This document shows, piece by piece, positions 1 through 9,003 of a DNA stretch of 64,000 nt. The notes beneath the pieces were generated by a model. The model made no database searches, was not told where the DNA came from, and worked only from the letters and a program-made list of their open reading frames with translations. Numbering within the stretch: position 1 is the stretch's first letter; each line of letters starts with the position of its first letter. Where the stretch lies: NCBI GenBank assembly GCA_913064945.1, contig CAJYAN010000002.1, positions 124,001 to 188,000 on the forward strand. Direction: 5' to 3'. This DNA comes from an uncultured Gammaproteobacteria bacterium. GTDB lineage: Bacteria; Pseudomonadota; Gammaproteobacteria; UBA6429; Thiohalophilaceae. Made by a program: the position numbers and the translations under genes.

Positions 1-1
1 A

Positions 2-697
2 CCTATCGTCAACCTTTTGCCGCTAACTGAGGGTGAGCGCATAAACGCGATTTTACCGATCCGTGAGTATGACGACGAACATTTTATTTTCTTTGCCACC
101 GAAAGCGGTACCGTGAAGAAGACGCCACTCAAAGATTTCTCACGTCCACGCGCCTCCGGTATTATTGCGATCGAGCTGCGTGAGGGAGATGCCCTGGTGG
201 GTGCCGAACTGACTAGCGGCAAGAGCGACGTCATGCTGTTCTCCAGTTCCGGTAAGTGCATTCGATTTAATGAAGCCGATGTGCGTCCGATGGGGCGTGC
301 CTCTGTCGGGGTCCGTGGTATTAAAATGCTGGCCGAGCAAAAGGTCATTTCCCTGATTATTGAAGGTGAGGGACATGTCCTGACGGCCACTGAAAATGGT
401 TACGGTAAACGTACTGCTATCGATGACTACCCACGTCATGGCCGCGGTGGCATGGGGATTATTTCTATTCAGACGACGGAACGCAATGGCGATGTGACGG
501 GAGCCGAACTGGTCGGTGAAGACGACGAGATCATGTTGATCACGACCAATGGTACATTGGTGCGTACCCGCGTTAACGAAATAAGCGTCATGGGAAGAAA
601 TACCCAGGGTGTCAGATTGATTAGTCTGGGCGCGGATGAGAAGCTCTCCGGGATAGAGCGTATTGAAGGTATCCAGGAAGACGAACAAGAATTATAG
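2..697 (+). CDS. gyrA: DNA gyrase subunit A, C-terminal part (5' end outside window)
   Basis: This is the C-terminal DNA-wrapping beta-pinwheel of GyrA, which with GyrB introduces negative supercoils. The reading frame is open from the first bases and enters as PIVNLLPLTEGERI, a typical GyrA CTD segment. Repeated blade motifs are visible, for example GRASVGVRG and GRGGMGI, and the protein ends in an acidic tail (EDEQEL). The breakage-reunion domain lies upstream of the window. serC follows after about 100 bp, an order common in gammaproteobacteria. ParC is a possible alternative, but the GRGG-type motifs and the neighbours favour GyrA. Confidence 0.95.
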   Translation, partial: PIVNLLPLTEGERINAILPIREYDDEHFIFFATESGTVKKTPLKDFSRPRASGIIAIELREGDALVGAELTSGKSDVMLFSSSGKCIRFNEADVRPMGRASVGVRGIKMLAEQKVISLIIEGEGHVLTATENGYGKRTAIDDYPRHGRGGMGIISIQTTERNGDVTGAELVGEDDEIMLITTNGTLVRTRVNEISVMGRNTQGVRLISLGADEKLSGIERIEGIQEDEQEL

Positions 698-713
698 ATT
701 CCAGACTGTGTAA

Positions 714-732
714 ACCGGAGTATCGCTCCGGT
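714..732 (+). terminator. Stem-loop after gyrA, weak terminator
   Basis: A perfect 7-bp inverted repeat (ACCGGAG / CTCCGGT, 5-nt loop) lies 17 bp after the gyrA stop. It is followed by GTTGTTG rather than a clean T-run, so it is a weak terminator or an mRNA 3'-end structure. Confidence 0.45.
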
Positions 733-801
733 GTTGTTGCATAAACTGCATTTTATCTTTGATTGATCAAATACAATTTGCCGACGTAAGGAGTGTGTTA
801 A

Positions 802-1884
802 ATGTCTCGCCCGTTTAATTTTAGTGCTGGCCCCGCCATGTTGCCACAAGCTGTACTGGAAAAGGCGCAAGCCGAAATGCTGGACTGGCATGGCAGCGGC
901 ATGTCCATTATGGAAATGAGTCATCGTGGCAAAGAGTATTTGTCCGTTGCCGAGAAGGCCGAGTCGGATCTGCGCTCACTGATGAACATTTCCGATGACT
1001 ATGCCGTCCTGTTTTTACAGGGTGGTGCCAGTAGTCAGTTTGCTATGGTGCCTATGAATCTATTGCGGGGGAAGCGCAAGGCGGATTATATCAATACCGG
1101 TGCCTGGTCGAAAAAGGCAATTGCCGAAGCTAAATTATTCTGTGATGTCAACGTGGCGGCCAGTAGTGAAGATAAAAAGTTCAGCTATGCCCCTGCACAG
1201 GATACCTGGCAGCTGAGTAATGATGCCGCCTTTGTACACTATACGCCGAATGAAACAATCGGCGGTGTTGAGTTTCACTGGGTGCCTGAGACGGGCGATG
1301 TGCCCTTAGTTGCCGATATGTCATCGACAATTTTATCCCGCCCCATTGAGGTATCAAAATTTGGTGTGATCTATGCCGGCGCGCAAAAAAATATCGGTCC
1401 GGCAGGACTGACGCTGGCAATCGTTCGCAAGGATCTTATGGGACAAACCCTCGCCGGTACGCCGAGCATGTTTGACTACAAGATCCATGCGGATAACGAC
1501 TCGATGTACAATACACCGTCTACCTATGCATGGTATCTGGCCGGGCTGGTGTTCGAGTGGCTACAGGAGCAGGGTGGCCTGGAAGGTATGGCGAGGATCA
1601 ACCAGCGCAAGGCACAAAAGCTCTATGCCGCGATCGATAATTCAGATTTTTATGCCAATCCTGTACAGGTAGACTGTCGTTCCTGGATGAACATTCCGTT
1701 CACTCTGGCAAATGCCGATCTGGATAAGACCTTCCTGGACGAAGCCCTCAAGGCCAATCTTAAAACCTTAAAAGGTCACCGCTCTGTGGGTGGTATGCGC
1801 GCCAGTATTTATAATGCCATGCCAGAGGCTGGCGTCGATGCGCTGGTTGAATTTATGCAGGACTTTGAAAAACGCTACGGCTAA
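802..1884 (+). CDS. serC: Phosphoserine aminotransferase
   Basis: SerC is a cytosolic PLP enzyme that converts 3-phosphohydroxypyruvate and glutamate to phosphoserine; it also acts in pyridoxine synthesis. The 360-residue length is normal for the family. The N-terminus NFSAGPAMLP, the QGGASSQF segment (residues 73-80) and the PLP-lysine motif AGAQKN with Lys196 are clear, and HRSVGGMRASIYNAMP marks the C-terminal substrate site. The ATG is preceded by TAAGGAG at 8-nt spacing, which fixes the start. A serA-type gene follows after about 30 bp, so the two serine steps are adjacent. Confidence 0.97.
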   Translation: MSRPFNFSAGPAMLPQAVLEKAQAEMLDWHGSGMSIMEMSHRGKEYLSVAEKAESDLRSLMNISDDYAVLFLQGGASSQFAMVPMNLLRGKRKADYINTGAWSKKAIAEAKLFCDVNVAASSEDKKFSYAPAQDTWQLSNDAAFVHYTPNETIGGVEFHWVPETGDVPLVADMSSTILSRPIEVSKFGVIYAGAQKNIGPAGLTLAIVRKDLMGQTLAGTPSMFDYKIHADNDSMYNTPSTYAWYLAGLVFEWLQEQGGLEGMARINQRKAQKLYAAIDNSDFYANPVQVDCRSWMNIPFTLANADLDKTFLDEALKANLKTLKGHRSVGGMRASIYNAMPEAGVDALVEFMQDFEKRYG

Positions 1885-1914
1885 TAAAAAAGCATAACGA
1901 TAAGGAATTGATGG

Positions 1915-3078
1915 ATGTACAAGATTCGCACGCTAAATAATATTGCTATTGCCGGACTGGAACGCTTACCTCGTGCTACCTATGAGGTTGCCTCAGAGAT
2001 CCAGCATCCCGATGGCATCTTATTACGCTCTTTCAACATGCATGATATGGAACTGCCTGACAGTCTTATGGCGGTGGGCCGTGCCGGGGCAGGCGTGAAT
2101 AATATTCCGGTCGACAAAATGTCGGCGCGCGGTATCCCGGTGTTTAATGCCCCCGGGGCCAACGCCAATGCGGTCAAGGAACTGGTGATTGCCGGTATGC
2201 TGATGGGCTGTCGTAACCTTTGTCAGGCATGGGATTACTCCCGACAGCTAAACGGTGATGACAAGGCGATTAATAAAGCAGTTGAGGCAGGCAAAAAACA
2301 ATATGCCGGATTTGAATTACCAGGTCGAACCCTGGGTGTGATTGGTCTGGGTGCCATTGGACGCAGTATTGCCAATGCCGCCATTGACCTCGGCATGAAC
2401 GTGATTGGTTTTGACCCTGGCCTGACGGTCGAAGGGGCCTGGCAATTATCGGCAACGGTAGAGAAGGCAACGAGTGTTGATGCCTTGTTGGCCAAGGCCG
2501 ACTTTGTGACGTTTCACGTGCCTCTGATTGATGCTACTAGAAATATGATCAATGCCGAGCGCTTGAAGATCATGAAAGACAATGTCGTTATCCTGAATTT
2601 TGCACGTAACGGCATTATTGATGATGAAGCCGTATGTGCTGCTATCAAGACTGGCAAGGTCTATGCCTATGTCTGTGACTTCCCGAGTAATCTGCTAAAA
2701 GATCATGAACGCGTAATTGCTCTGCCACATCTGGGGGCATCGACGACGGAGGCAGAGGACAACTGTGCCGTAATGGTCGCGGAGCAGGTCAGGGACTATC
2801 TGGAAAATGGCAATATTCATAACGCCGTCAATTTCCCCGAGATGATAATGCAGCGTAGTGAAGGTAGTCGCCTAACTATTGCCAATAACAATGTCCCTAA
2901 CATGGTAGGACAGATATCGACGGCCCTGGCAGATAAAGGCCTGAATATTGTTGATATGCTCAACCGCTCGCGTGGTGACCTTGCCTACACCATTATCGAT
3001 GTCGATCAGCCCCCCGGTGATGACTTGCTGTCAAAGATAGCGTCTATCGAGGGTGTTTTGAAAGTACGGACGTTGTAG
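1915..3078 (+). CDS. serA: D-3-phosphoglycerate dehydrogenase, short ACT-containing form
   Basis: This NAD-dependent 2-hydroxyacid dehydrogenase catalyses the first committed step of serine synthesis. The Rossmann fingerprint GVIGLGAIG sits at residues 141-149. Arg231 (NFARNG) and His272 (LPHLGAST) occupy the usual catalytic positions. Residues from about 318 to 387 form an ACT-like regulatory domain. At 387 residues it is the short type found in many bacteria, without the extra intervening domain of long SerA forms. Context (serC upstream, pheA downstream) supports a role in serine rather than another hydroxyacid. Confidence 0.93.
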   Translation: MYKIRTLNNIAIAGLERLPRATYEVASEIQHPDGILLRSFNMHDMELPDSLMAVGRAGAGVNNIPVDKMSARGIPVFNAPGANANAVKELVIAGMLMGCRNLCQAWDYSRQLNGDDKAINKAVEAGKKQYAGFELPGRTLGVIGLGAIGRSIANAAIDLGMNVIGFDPGLTVEGAWQLSATVEKATSVDALLAKADFVTFHVPLIDATRNMINAERLKIMKDNVVILNFARNGIIDDEAVCAAIKTGKVYAYVCDFPSNLLKDHERVIALPHLGASTTEAEDNCAVMVAEQVRDYLENGNIHNAVNFPEMIMQRSEGSRLTIANNNVPNMVGQISTALADKGLNIVDMLNRSRGDLAYTIIDVDQPPGDDLLSKIASIEGVLKVRTL

Positions 3079-3113
3079 ACTGGTAAGTATCTATAGATTT
3101 CTACTGGCGAGTT

Positions 3114-4199
3114 ATGTCGGACACACTTCCAAAATTGCGAAAAAAAATCGATGATCTGGATGAGCAAATACAATCGCTCATCAGTCAGCGTGCCCAGGTG
3201 GCGGTGGAAGTCGCTGAGGCCAAAACCGCAAGTGGAAATAGCGCCCCCAGTTTTTACCGTGCCGAGCGTGAAGCCGAAGTCTTACGCAAGGTCATGGAAC
3301 GCAATCAGGGTCCACTTTCGGATCAGGAGATTGCACGTCTGTTTCGTGAAATCATGTCGGCCTGTCTGGCCCTGGAACAGGTCATGTCGATCGCCTACCT
3401 GGGACCGGAAGGCACTTATACCCAGACGGCGGCGCTCAAACACTTCGGACACTCGGTGGCGACCCTTCCTCAGGCAAGTATTGCCGATGTCTTTCATGAG
3501 GTGGAATCGGGCAATATGGCCTATGGTGTGGTCCCCATTGAAAATTCGACGGAAGGTATGGTGACCCATACCCTTGATGAATTCATGAACTCGTCACTGC
3601 ATATTTGTGGAGAAGTCGAGCTACGCATTCACCACTGCCTGTTATCACAAACCGATGATATCTCGCAGATCCACAAGGTCTACTCACACCGCCAATCCCT
3701 CGCGCAATGTCATCGCTGGCTGGATGCCAATCTGGCGACAGTTGAACGCATCGATGTCAGTAGTAATGCGGAGGCCGCCCGACGTGCGGCGGCGGAAAAA
3801 GGCACCGCCGCCATTGCCGGTGATATGGCCGCCGAGATTTATGCGCTGCGGACGCTGGCCAAAAATATTGAAGATGAAACCAACAATACCACGCGTTTTC
3901 TGGTGATTGGTAAACGAGCGACGCCGGCCTGTGGCAAGGACAAAACCTCAATACTCGTTTATGCCGATAACAAACCGGGGTCTCTGCATCGTATCCTGGC
4001 ACCATTGGCTAACAATAATGTTTCGATGACTCGTATCGAGTCACGCCCTTCTCGTCAGGGGGTGTGGAACTATGTCTTTTTTATCGATATTGAAGGTCAC
4101 CAGACAGATGTCACCGTTACCAAGGCTTTAAGTGAGTTAAGGCAGGAAGCCAATATGGTGAAAGTGCTGGGCTCTTATCCCAGGACTGTCATCCTTTAA
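3114..4199 (+). CDS. pheA: Bifunctional chorismate mutase / prephenate dehydratase (P-protein)
   Basis: PheA takes chorismate through prephenate to phenylpyruvate. An AroQ-type chorismate mutase occupies residues 1-90. Prephenate dehydratase follows, with AYLGPEGTYTQ (94-104), VPIENSTEGMV (140-150) and the TTRF catalytic motif (259-262). A C-terminal ACT domain (about 277-361) carries the phenylalanine-site motif ESRP (309-312); the partner GALV-type motif reads GSLH here. Allosteric feedback by phenylalanine is known for this architecture. The 361-residue length is standard. Confidence 0.96.
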   Translation: MSDTLPKLRKKIDDLDEQIQSLISQRAQVAVEVAEAKTASGNSAPSFYRAEREAEVLRKVMERNQGPLSDQEIARLFREIMSACLALEQVMSIAYLGPEGTYTQTAALKHFGHSVATLPQASIADVFHEVESGNMAYGVVPIENSTEGMVTHTLDEFMNSSLHICGEVELRIHHCLLSQTDDISQIHKVYSHRQSLAQCHRWLDANLATVERIDVSSNAEAARRAAAEKGTAAIAGDMAAEIYALRTLAKNIEDETNNTTRFLVIGKRATPACGKDKTSILVYADNKPGSLHRILAPLANNNVSMTRIESRPSRQGVWNYVFFIDIEGHQTDVTVTKALSELRQEANMVKVLGSYPRTVIL

Positions 4200-4227
4200 T
4201 CCTTTTACTTGGAAACAGGGCGGTCTT

Positions 4228-5658
4228 ATGATTCAACCAGTCATACTCTCAGGAGGTTCAGGGACACGCCTGTGGCCTTTATCACGTGAACTTTATCCGA
4301 AGCAATTGTTACCCCTGATCTCCGATGACACCATGCTCCAGGAAACGGTGAGTCGTCTGGAGGGTATCCCCCAGTTGGCCGCGCCTCTCGTGGTGTGTAA
4401 TGAAGAACACCGTTTTCTGGTGGCCGAGCAACTCCGTGCCATCGACAACATGGCGGACAGAATTATCCTGGAACCCGTCGGCAGAAACACCGCCCCGGCC
4501 TTAACACTGGCGGCCCTGGCAATCGCCGATCAACAAGACACCATCATGCTGGTAATGCCGGCAGATCATGTGATCCAGGATATAACGGCTTTTCAGGCGG
4601 CGGTCAGTGAAGGTACGCAATTAGCCCAGCTCGGCTATCTGGTGACATTTGGAATTGTGCCTGAGAGTGCCGAAACCGGTTATGGTTATATCCAACGCAG
4701 TGAGCCGATCGCAGGGCATGCGGCACTCAAAATCAACACCTTTGTCGAGAAACCGGATAAGGCTACCGCCGAGGACTATCTGGCTTCAGGCGACTATTAC
4801 TGGAACAGCGGTATGTTCATGATGACGGCCGCTGTGTGGTTAAATGAAATTTCGCATCGCTGCCCGGAAATCTATCAACACTGTGAGCAGGCTTATCGTC
4901 AGGGTATTCAGGATACCGATTTTTATCGTGTGGATGCGGAAGTCTTTGCTGCCTGTCCGAGCGATTCTATTGACTATGCCGTGATGGAAAAGGCCGTTGG
5001 TGAGACCACCGCTCACCCGGCGGCCGTGGTGCCCTTGTCGGCTGGCTGGTCGGATGTAGGCGTGTGGTCGTCACTCTGGCAGGTAGGCGTTAAAGATAAC
5101 CAGGGTAATGTCATTAAGGGCGAGGTTATGGCGCAGAATACGGAAAATTCATTATTATTTTCCAGTCATCGTCTGGTGGCGACGGTAGGACTAAAGAATA
5201 CGATCGTGGTGGAAACGGCCGATGCCCTATTGGTGGCCGATAGAGACCATACCCAGGATGTCAAGCAGGTCGTCGAGTGGTTAAAGACACAGAAACGCAG
5301 CGAGCATCTCACCCACCGTCGCGTTCACCGTCCGTGGGGGAGTTACGAAACCATCGACCTGGGAGAGCGTTATCAGGTGAAACGGATCACCGTAAACTGT
5401 GGTGCCGCACTGTCGTTACAGTTGCACCACCATCGAGCGGAACACTGGATCGTGGTCAAGGGCACCGCCCAGGTGACGCGTGGCGATGACGTTTTTCTGG
5501 TCACAGAAAATCAGTCCACCTATATACCATTGGGGGTTAAGCATCGACTGGAAAATAAGGGGTCCATGCCGCTGGAAATGATTGAGGTGCAGTCAGGCAG
5601 TTATCTGGGGGAAGACGATATCGTCCGCTTTGAGGATGTCTATGGACGTTCAAAATAA
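4228..5658 (+). CDS. manC: Mannose-1-phosphate guanylyltransferase / mannose-6-phosphate isomerase
   Basis: This bifunctional AlgA/ManC/XanB-type enzyme makes GDP-mannose. The N-terminal nucleotidyltransferase shows GGSGTRLWPLSRELYPKQ (9-26) and FVEKPD (172-177). The C-terminal cupin isomerase domain has RPWGSY (368-373) and the metal-binding stretch QLHHHRAEHW (398-407). It sits inside an amino-acid biosynthesis run rather than in the polysaccharide island. Its product is the substrate of the gmd at 30.6 kb, so it may be the GDP-mannose source for the whole locus. The 3' end overlaps the likely hisC start by 17 bp. Confidence 0.95.
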   Translation: MIQPVILSGGSGTRLWPLSRELYPKQLLPLISDDTMLQETVSRLEGIPQLAAPLVVCNEEHRFLVAEQLRAIDNMADRIILEPVGRNTAPALTLAALAIADQQDTIMLVMPADHVIQDITAFQAAVSEGTQLAQLGYLVTFGIVPESAETGYGYIQRSEPIAGHAALKINTFVEKPDKATAEDYLASGDYYWNSGMFMMTAAVWLNEISHRCPEIYQHCEQAYRQGIQDTDFYRVDAEVFAACPSDSIDYAVMEKAVGETTAHPAAVVPLSAGWSDVGVWSSLWQVGVKDNQGNVIKGEVMAQNTENSLLFSSHRLVATVGLKNTIVVETADALLVADRDHTQDVKQVVEWLKTQKRSEHLTHRRVHRPWGSYETIDLGERYQVKRITVNCGAALSLQLHHHRAEHWIVVKGTAQVTRGDDVFLVTENQSTYIPLGVKHRLENKGSMPLEMIEVQSGSYLGEDDIVRFEDVYGRSK

Positions 5659-6796
5659 TCGTAATAAGTCGCTAACAAATATGACATGTGATTTTACTGA
5701 ATTGGCCGTTTCCGGGGTAAGAGGTTTAATGCCTTACCAACCGGGGAAACCCCTTGCCGAACTCGAACGAGAATACGGTGTCAGGAATGCCGATAAGCTC
5801 GCCTCTAATGAGAATCCTCTTGGCCCCAGTCCGATGGCAGTGGAGGCAATGTCAAAAGCGCTGACTTCCACCTGGCTTTATCCGGATGGCGGTGGTTTTG
5901 CCTTAAAGCAAAGATTGGCGACGTATCTTGGCGTCCCGGCTGGTCAGATCACACTGGGCAATGGTTCCAGTGATATCCTCGATTTTGTAGTACGTACCTT
6001 CGTCTCAGCCGATTCAGAAGTCGTTTTCTCGCAGCACTCTTTTGCGGTCTATCCGATTCTGACGCAAATGGCAGGAGCCAGGGCGGTGGTGCCGGCGGCC
6101 AAAGACTGGGGCAATGACCTGCAGGCCATGCGTGCCGCGATTACAGACAAGACCCGTGTCGTCTTTATTGCCAATCCCAATAATCCGACGGGGACCTGGT
6201 TGCCTGCGCGTGAGCTAGAGGCATTTATTCGTGACGTACCCGAAAATGTCATTGTCGTGGTCGATGAAGCCTATTACGAATATGCCAGCGCTCCGCCGAT
6301 GATGGCGGTAGATTATCCGAACACCATTCAGTGGCTGGATCGATATCCCAACCTGGTGGTGTCACGTACCTTCTCCAAAGTGTATGGTCTGGCGGGACTG
6401 CGTATTGGCTATGGTGTGTCACACCCTCAGGTGGCGGATTTATTAAACCGTGTGCGTCCACCCTTTAATGTCAATTCACTGGCATTAGAAGCGGCGGTGG
6501 CGGCGCTCGATGATACCGAACATCTGCAACGTTCCATCGACATTAATTGTCAGGGCATGCAACAGTTAACTCAGGGGTTCAAGTCTCAGGGGCTTGACTA
6601 CATTCCTTCGGTGGCCAATTTTGTTGCCGTGGATGTGGGCCGAGAGGCCGCCCCTGTGTATGACGCATTGCTATATGAAGGTGTAATTGTCCGACCGGTG
6701 GCCAATTATCAAATGCCACATCATTTACGCATTACGATTGGTAGCGAGGCACAAAATGCCCGGGTACTGACAGCGCTACAGAAGGTGTTGTCTTGA
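5642..6796 (+). CDS. hisC: Histidinol-phosphate aminotransferase
   Basis: HisC is a PLP-dependent fold-type I aminotransferase that acts in histidine synthesis and often also in aromatic amino acid transamination. From the chosen start, NPNNPTG is at about 178-184 and the PLP lysine is Lys246 in SRTFSKVYGLAGLRIGYG. The ATG at 5642 has GAGG 6 nt upstream, inside the end of manC, implying translational coupling. An alternative ATG at 5681 (MTCDF...), closer to where homologues begin, has no good ribosome binding site. The next gene starts inside its stop codon. Placement between pheA and tyrA supports a dual role in histidine and Phe/Tyr synthesis. Confidence 0.92.
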   Translation: MDVQNNRNKSLTNMTCDFTELAVSGVRGLMPYQPGKPLAELEREYGVRNADKLASNENPLGPSPMAVEAMSKALTSTWLYPDGGGFALKQRLATYLGVPAGQITLGNGSSDILDFVVRTFVSADSEVVFSQHSFAVYPILTQMAGARAVVPAAKDWGNDLQAMRAAITDKTRVVFIANPNNPTGTWLPARELEAFIRDVPENVIVVVDEAYYEYASAPPMMAVDYPNTIQWLDRYPNLVVSRTFSKVYGLAGLRIGYGVSHPQVADLLNRVRPPFNVNSLALEAAVAALDDTEHLQRSIDINCQGMQQLTQGFKSQGLDYIPSVANFVAVDVGREAAPVYDALLYEGVIVRPVANYQMPHHLRITIGSEAQNARVLTALQKVLS

Positions 6797-7656
6797 TCAA
6801 TAAACTCACATTGATTGGCGTGGGCCTGATTGGTGGTTCGCTGGTGCGTGCCCTGCGGCGTGCACAATTGGTCAAAGAAGTGATTGGCGTGGGGCGTCAT
6901 GTTGCCAATCTGGAATTGGCCAAGGGTCTAGGTGTTATAGATGATTATGAAACCGACCCGGCGCTGGCAGTGATTGATGCCGACGTGGTGGTGTTGGCCG
7001 TGCCATTGGGGGCGATGAAAAGTATTATGCAGGCCATTGCCCCGCACCTCTCAGTCAGCACAGTTCTCACCGATGTGGGTAGCGCCAAAGGCAGTGTGCT
7101 TGCTGATGCGAAGACGGTTTTTAACGACAGGATTGAAAACCTTGTGCCAGGCCATCCGATCGCCGGTACCGAAAAGAGTGGTGTCGAGGCATCGTTTGCT
7201 GAATTGTTTCAACAGCGTCGTGTGATCCTGACACCGCATGCCGCCATCTCGGCCACTGCGCTCGGTGTCGTGCGGCAAATGTGGCAGGCCTGTGGCGCCG
7301 AGGTCATTGAGATGTCCGTGGAGCATCACGATGAGGTGTTGGCCGCCACCAGTCACTTGCCGCATATGTTGGCTTATGCATTAGTGGATACGCTGGCACG
7401 CATGGAGGATCGTAAGGATATCTTTGACTATGCGGCCGGCGGTTTTCGAGATTTTACCCGCATCGCCTCATCGGACCCGCAAATGTGGCATGATATCACC
7501 ATGGCCAACCAGACCGCGCTGGTCGAGGTGATGAAACGATTTCGTACCGACCTGGATCAATTAATTACGGCCATAGAGAGTAATGATAGTGTCTTTGTCC
7601 AGGAGACCTTTGAACGCGCCAAAAAGGCGCGCGATGCCTTTTGTGACAGCAAGTAA
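6793..7656 (+). CDS. tyrA: Prephenate dehydrogenase
   Basis: This monofunctional TyrA oxidatively decarboxylates prephenate to 4-hydroxyphenylpyruvate in tyrosine synthesis. The NAD fingerprint LIGVGLIGGSLVRALRR is at the N-terminus, with GxGxxG at residues 9-14. VPGHPIAGTEKSGVEA and ATSHLPHMLAYAL are family motifs. It starts at TTG overlapping the hisC stop (TTGA), so translation is coupled. The 287-residue length fits the dehydrogenase without a mutase domain. It could be cyclohexadienyl (arogenate/prephenate) specific; sequence alone does not decide. Confidence 0.93.
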   Translation: MINKLTLIGVGLIGGSLVRALRRAQLVKEVIGVGRHVANLELAKGLGVIDDYETDPALAVIDADVVVLAVPLGAMKSIMQAIAPHLSVSTVLTDVGSAKGSVLADAKTVFNDRIENLVPGHPIAGTEKSGVEASFAELFQQRRVILTPHAAISATALGVVRQMWQACGAEVIEMSVEHHDEVLAATSHLPHMLAYALVDTLARMEDRKDIFDYAAGGFRDFTRIASSDPQMWHDITMANQTALVEVMKRFRTDLDQLITAIESNDSVFVQETFERAKKARDAFCDSK

Positions 7657-7680
7657 GTTCAACCTACCGAAGTAACCAAC

Positions 7681-9003
7681 ATGTCAGCTAAACATAACGT
7701 GATCTTTACCATCGCACCGGGTGGCAACCTGCAAGGCAGTCTGCGGGTCCCCGGTGATAAATCGATTTCACATCGCAGCATTATGCTCGGTGCCCTCGCA
7801 GAAGGCGTGACGGAGGTCAGTGGTTTTTTGCAGGGCGAAGACAATCTGGCAACGCTCAATGCCTTTCGTGCCCTGGGTGTCAAGATTGAGGGGCCGGATA
7901 AGGGTAAGGTGACGATTCATGGTGTCGGTATGGATGGTTTGAAAGCGCCGACTGCACCGCTTGACCTGGGAAACTCGGGCACTGCCATGCGGCTTCTGTG
8001 TGGTCTGTTGGCAGCGCAGGCCTTTGATTGTGTGTTAACCGGTGATGCCTCTTTGAGTACACGCCCCATGCGCCGGGTGACTGAGCCGCTGGCACGAATG
8101 GGGGCCAAGGTCGAAACCAGTGCAACGGGCACGCCACCCTTAACGTGCCATGGTGGCCGGGCGCTGAAAGGGTTTGAGTATGAAATGCCGGTGGCAAGCG
8201 CTCAGGTAAAATCCTGTCTATTGCTTGCCGGTTTGTTTGCCATGGGTGAAACCTGTGTCATAGAACCCGCCCCGACCAGGGACCATACCGAGCGCATGCT
8301 CATGGGATTTGGCTATCCGGTTGACGTTGACGGCAAGCGAATCTGTGTGGCAGGCGGCGGCAAGCTGACGGCCACCAGTATTGATGTCCCCGCGGATATC
8401 TCTTCGGCGGCCTTTTTCCTGGTGGGGGCGAGCATCTGTCCTGGCGCGGACCTGCTGCTGGAACACGTCGGCATCAACCCGACACGTGACGGGGTGATCA
8501 ATATTCTCAGGTTAATGGGCGCAGACATCGAGCTGCTCAATCGACGCGAGATGGGAGGCGAGCCGGTGGCGGATATCCGTGTGCGCTACTCACCACTAAA
8601 GGGGATCACGATACCGGAGGCCCAGGTACCTCTCGCCATTGATGAGTTTCCTGTCCTGTTTGTGGCGGCCGCCTGTGCCGAGGGTGAAACAGTCCTGACA
8701 GGGGCGCGTGAGCTACGGGTCAAGGAGAGCGACCGTATACAGGTGATGGCCGATGGTCTGCGGATTCTAGGTGTCGATGCGACACCGACGGAAGATGGTA
8801 TGGTCATCCAGGGTGGCAAAATTGGCAGCGGCCGACTGCAGAGCCACGGCGACCATCGCATTGCCATGGCGTTTGCCATGGCGTCATTAAGGGCTAGTGG
8901 GCCGATTGAAATTGAGGACTGTGCCAACGTCAACACCTCATTCCCCGATTTTGTCGGCCTGGCCACGGGGGTTGGCCTGAAAGTCACACAGGTGTCGGCA
9001 TGA
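7681..9003 (+). CDS. aroA: 3-phosphoshikimate 1-carboxyvinyltransferase (EPSP synthase)
   Basis: AroA joins shikimate-3-phosphate and phosphoenolpyruvate in the sixth shikimate step. Motifs seen are PGDKSISHRS (24-33), GNSGTAMRLL (97-106), SAQVKS, TRDHTERML, RVKESDRI and HGDHRIAMAFA. The first two, together with SAQVKS and RDHTE, resemble the class II (CP4-like) enzymes more than the E. coli type; this subclass call is inference and glyphosate response is untested. The stop overlaps the cmk ATG (ATGA), giving a coupled tyrA-aroA-cmk run. Length 440 is usual. Confidence 0.96.
   Translation: MSAKHNVIFTIAPGGNLQGSLRVPGDKSISHRSIMLGALAEGVTEVSGFLQGEDNLATLNAFRALGVKIEGPDKGKVTIHGVGMDGLKAPTAPLDLGNSGTAMRLLCGLLAAQAFDCVLTGDASLSTRPMRRVTEPLARMGAKVETSATGTPPLTCHGGRALKGFEYEMPVASAQVKSCLLLAGLFAMGETCVIEPAPTRDHTERMLMGFGYPVDVDGKRICVAGGGKLTATSIDVPADISSAAFFLVGASICPGADLLLEHVGINPTRDGVINILRLMGADIELLNRREMGGEPVADIRVRYSPLKGITIPEAQVPLAIDEFPVLFVAAACAEGETVLTGARELRVKESDRIQVMADGLRILGVDATPTEDGMVIQGGKIGSGRLQSHGDHRIAMAFAMASLRASGPIEIEDCANVNTSFPDFVGLATGVGLKVTQVSA

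Noticed and set aside
6304-6314. ops-like sequence GGCGGTAGATT
   Set aside because: It lies inside hisC coding sequence (Met-Ala-Val-Asp), matches only the loose consensus, and no leader or polysaccharide start follows.
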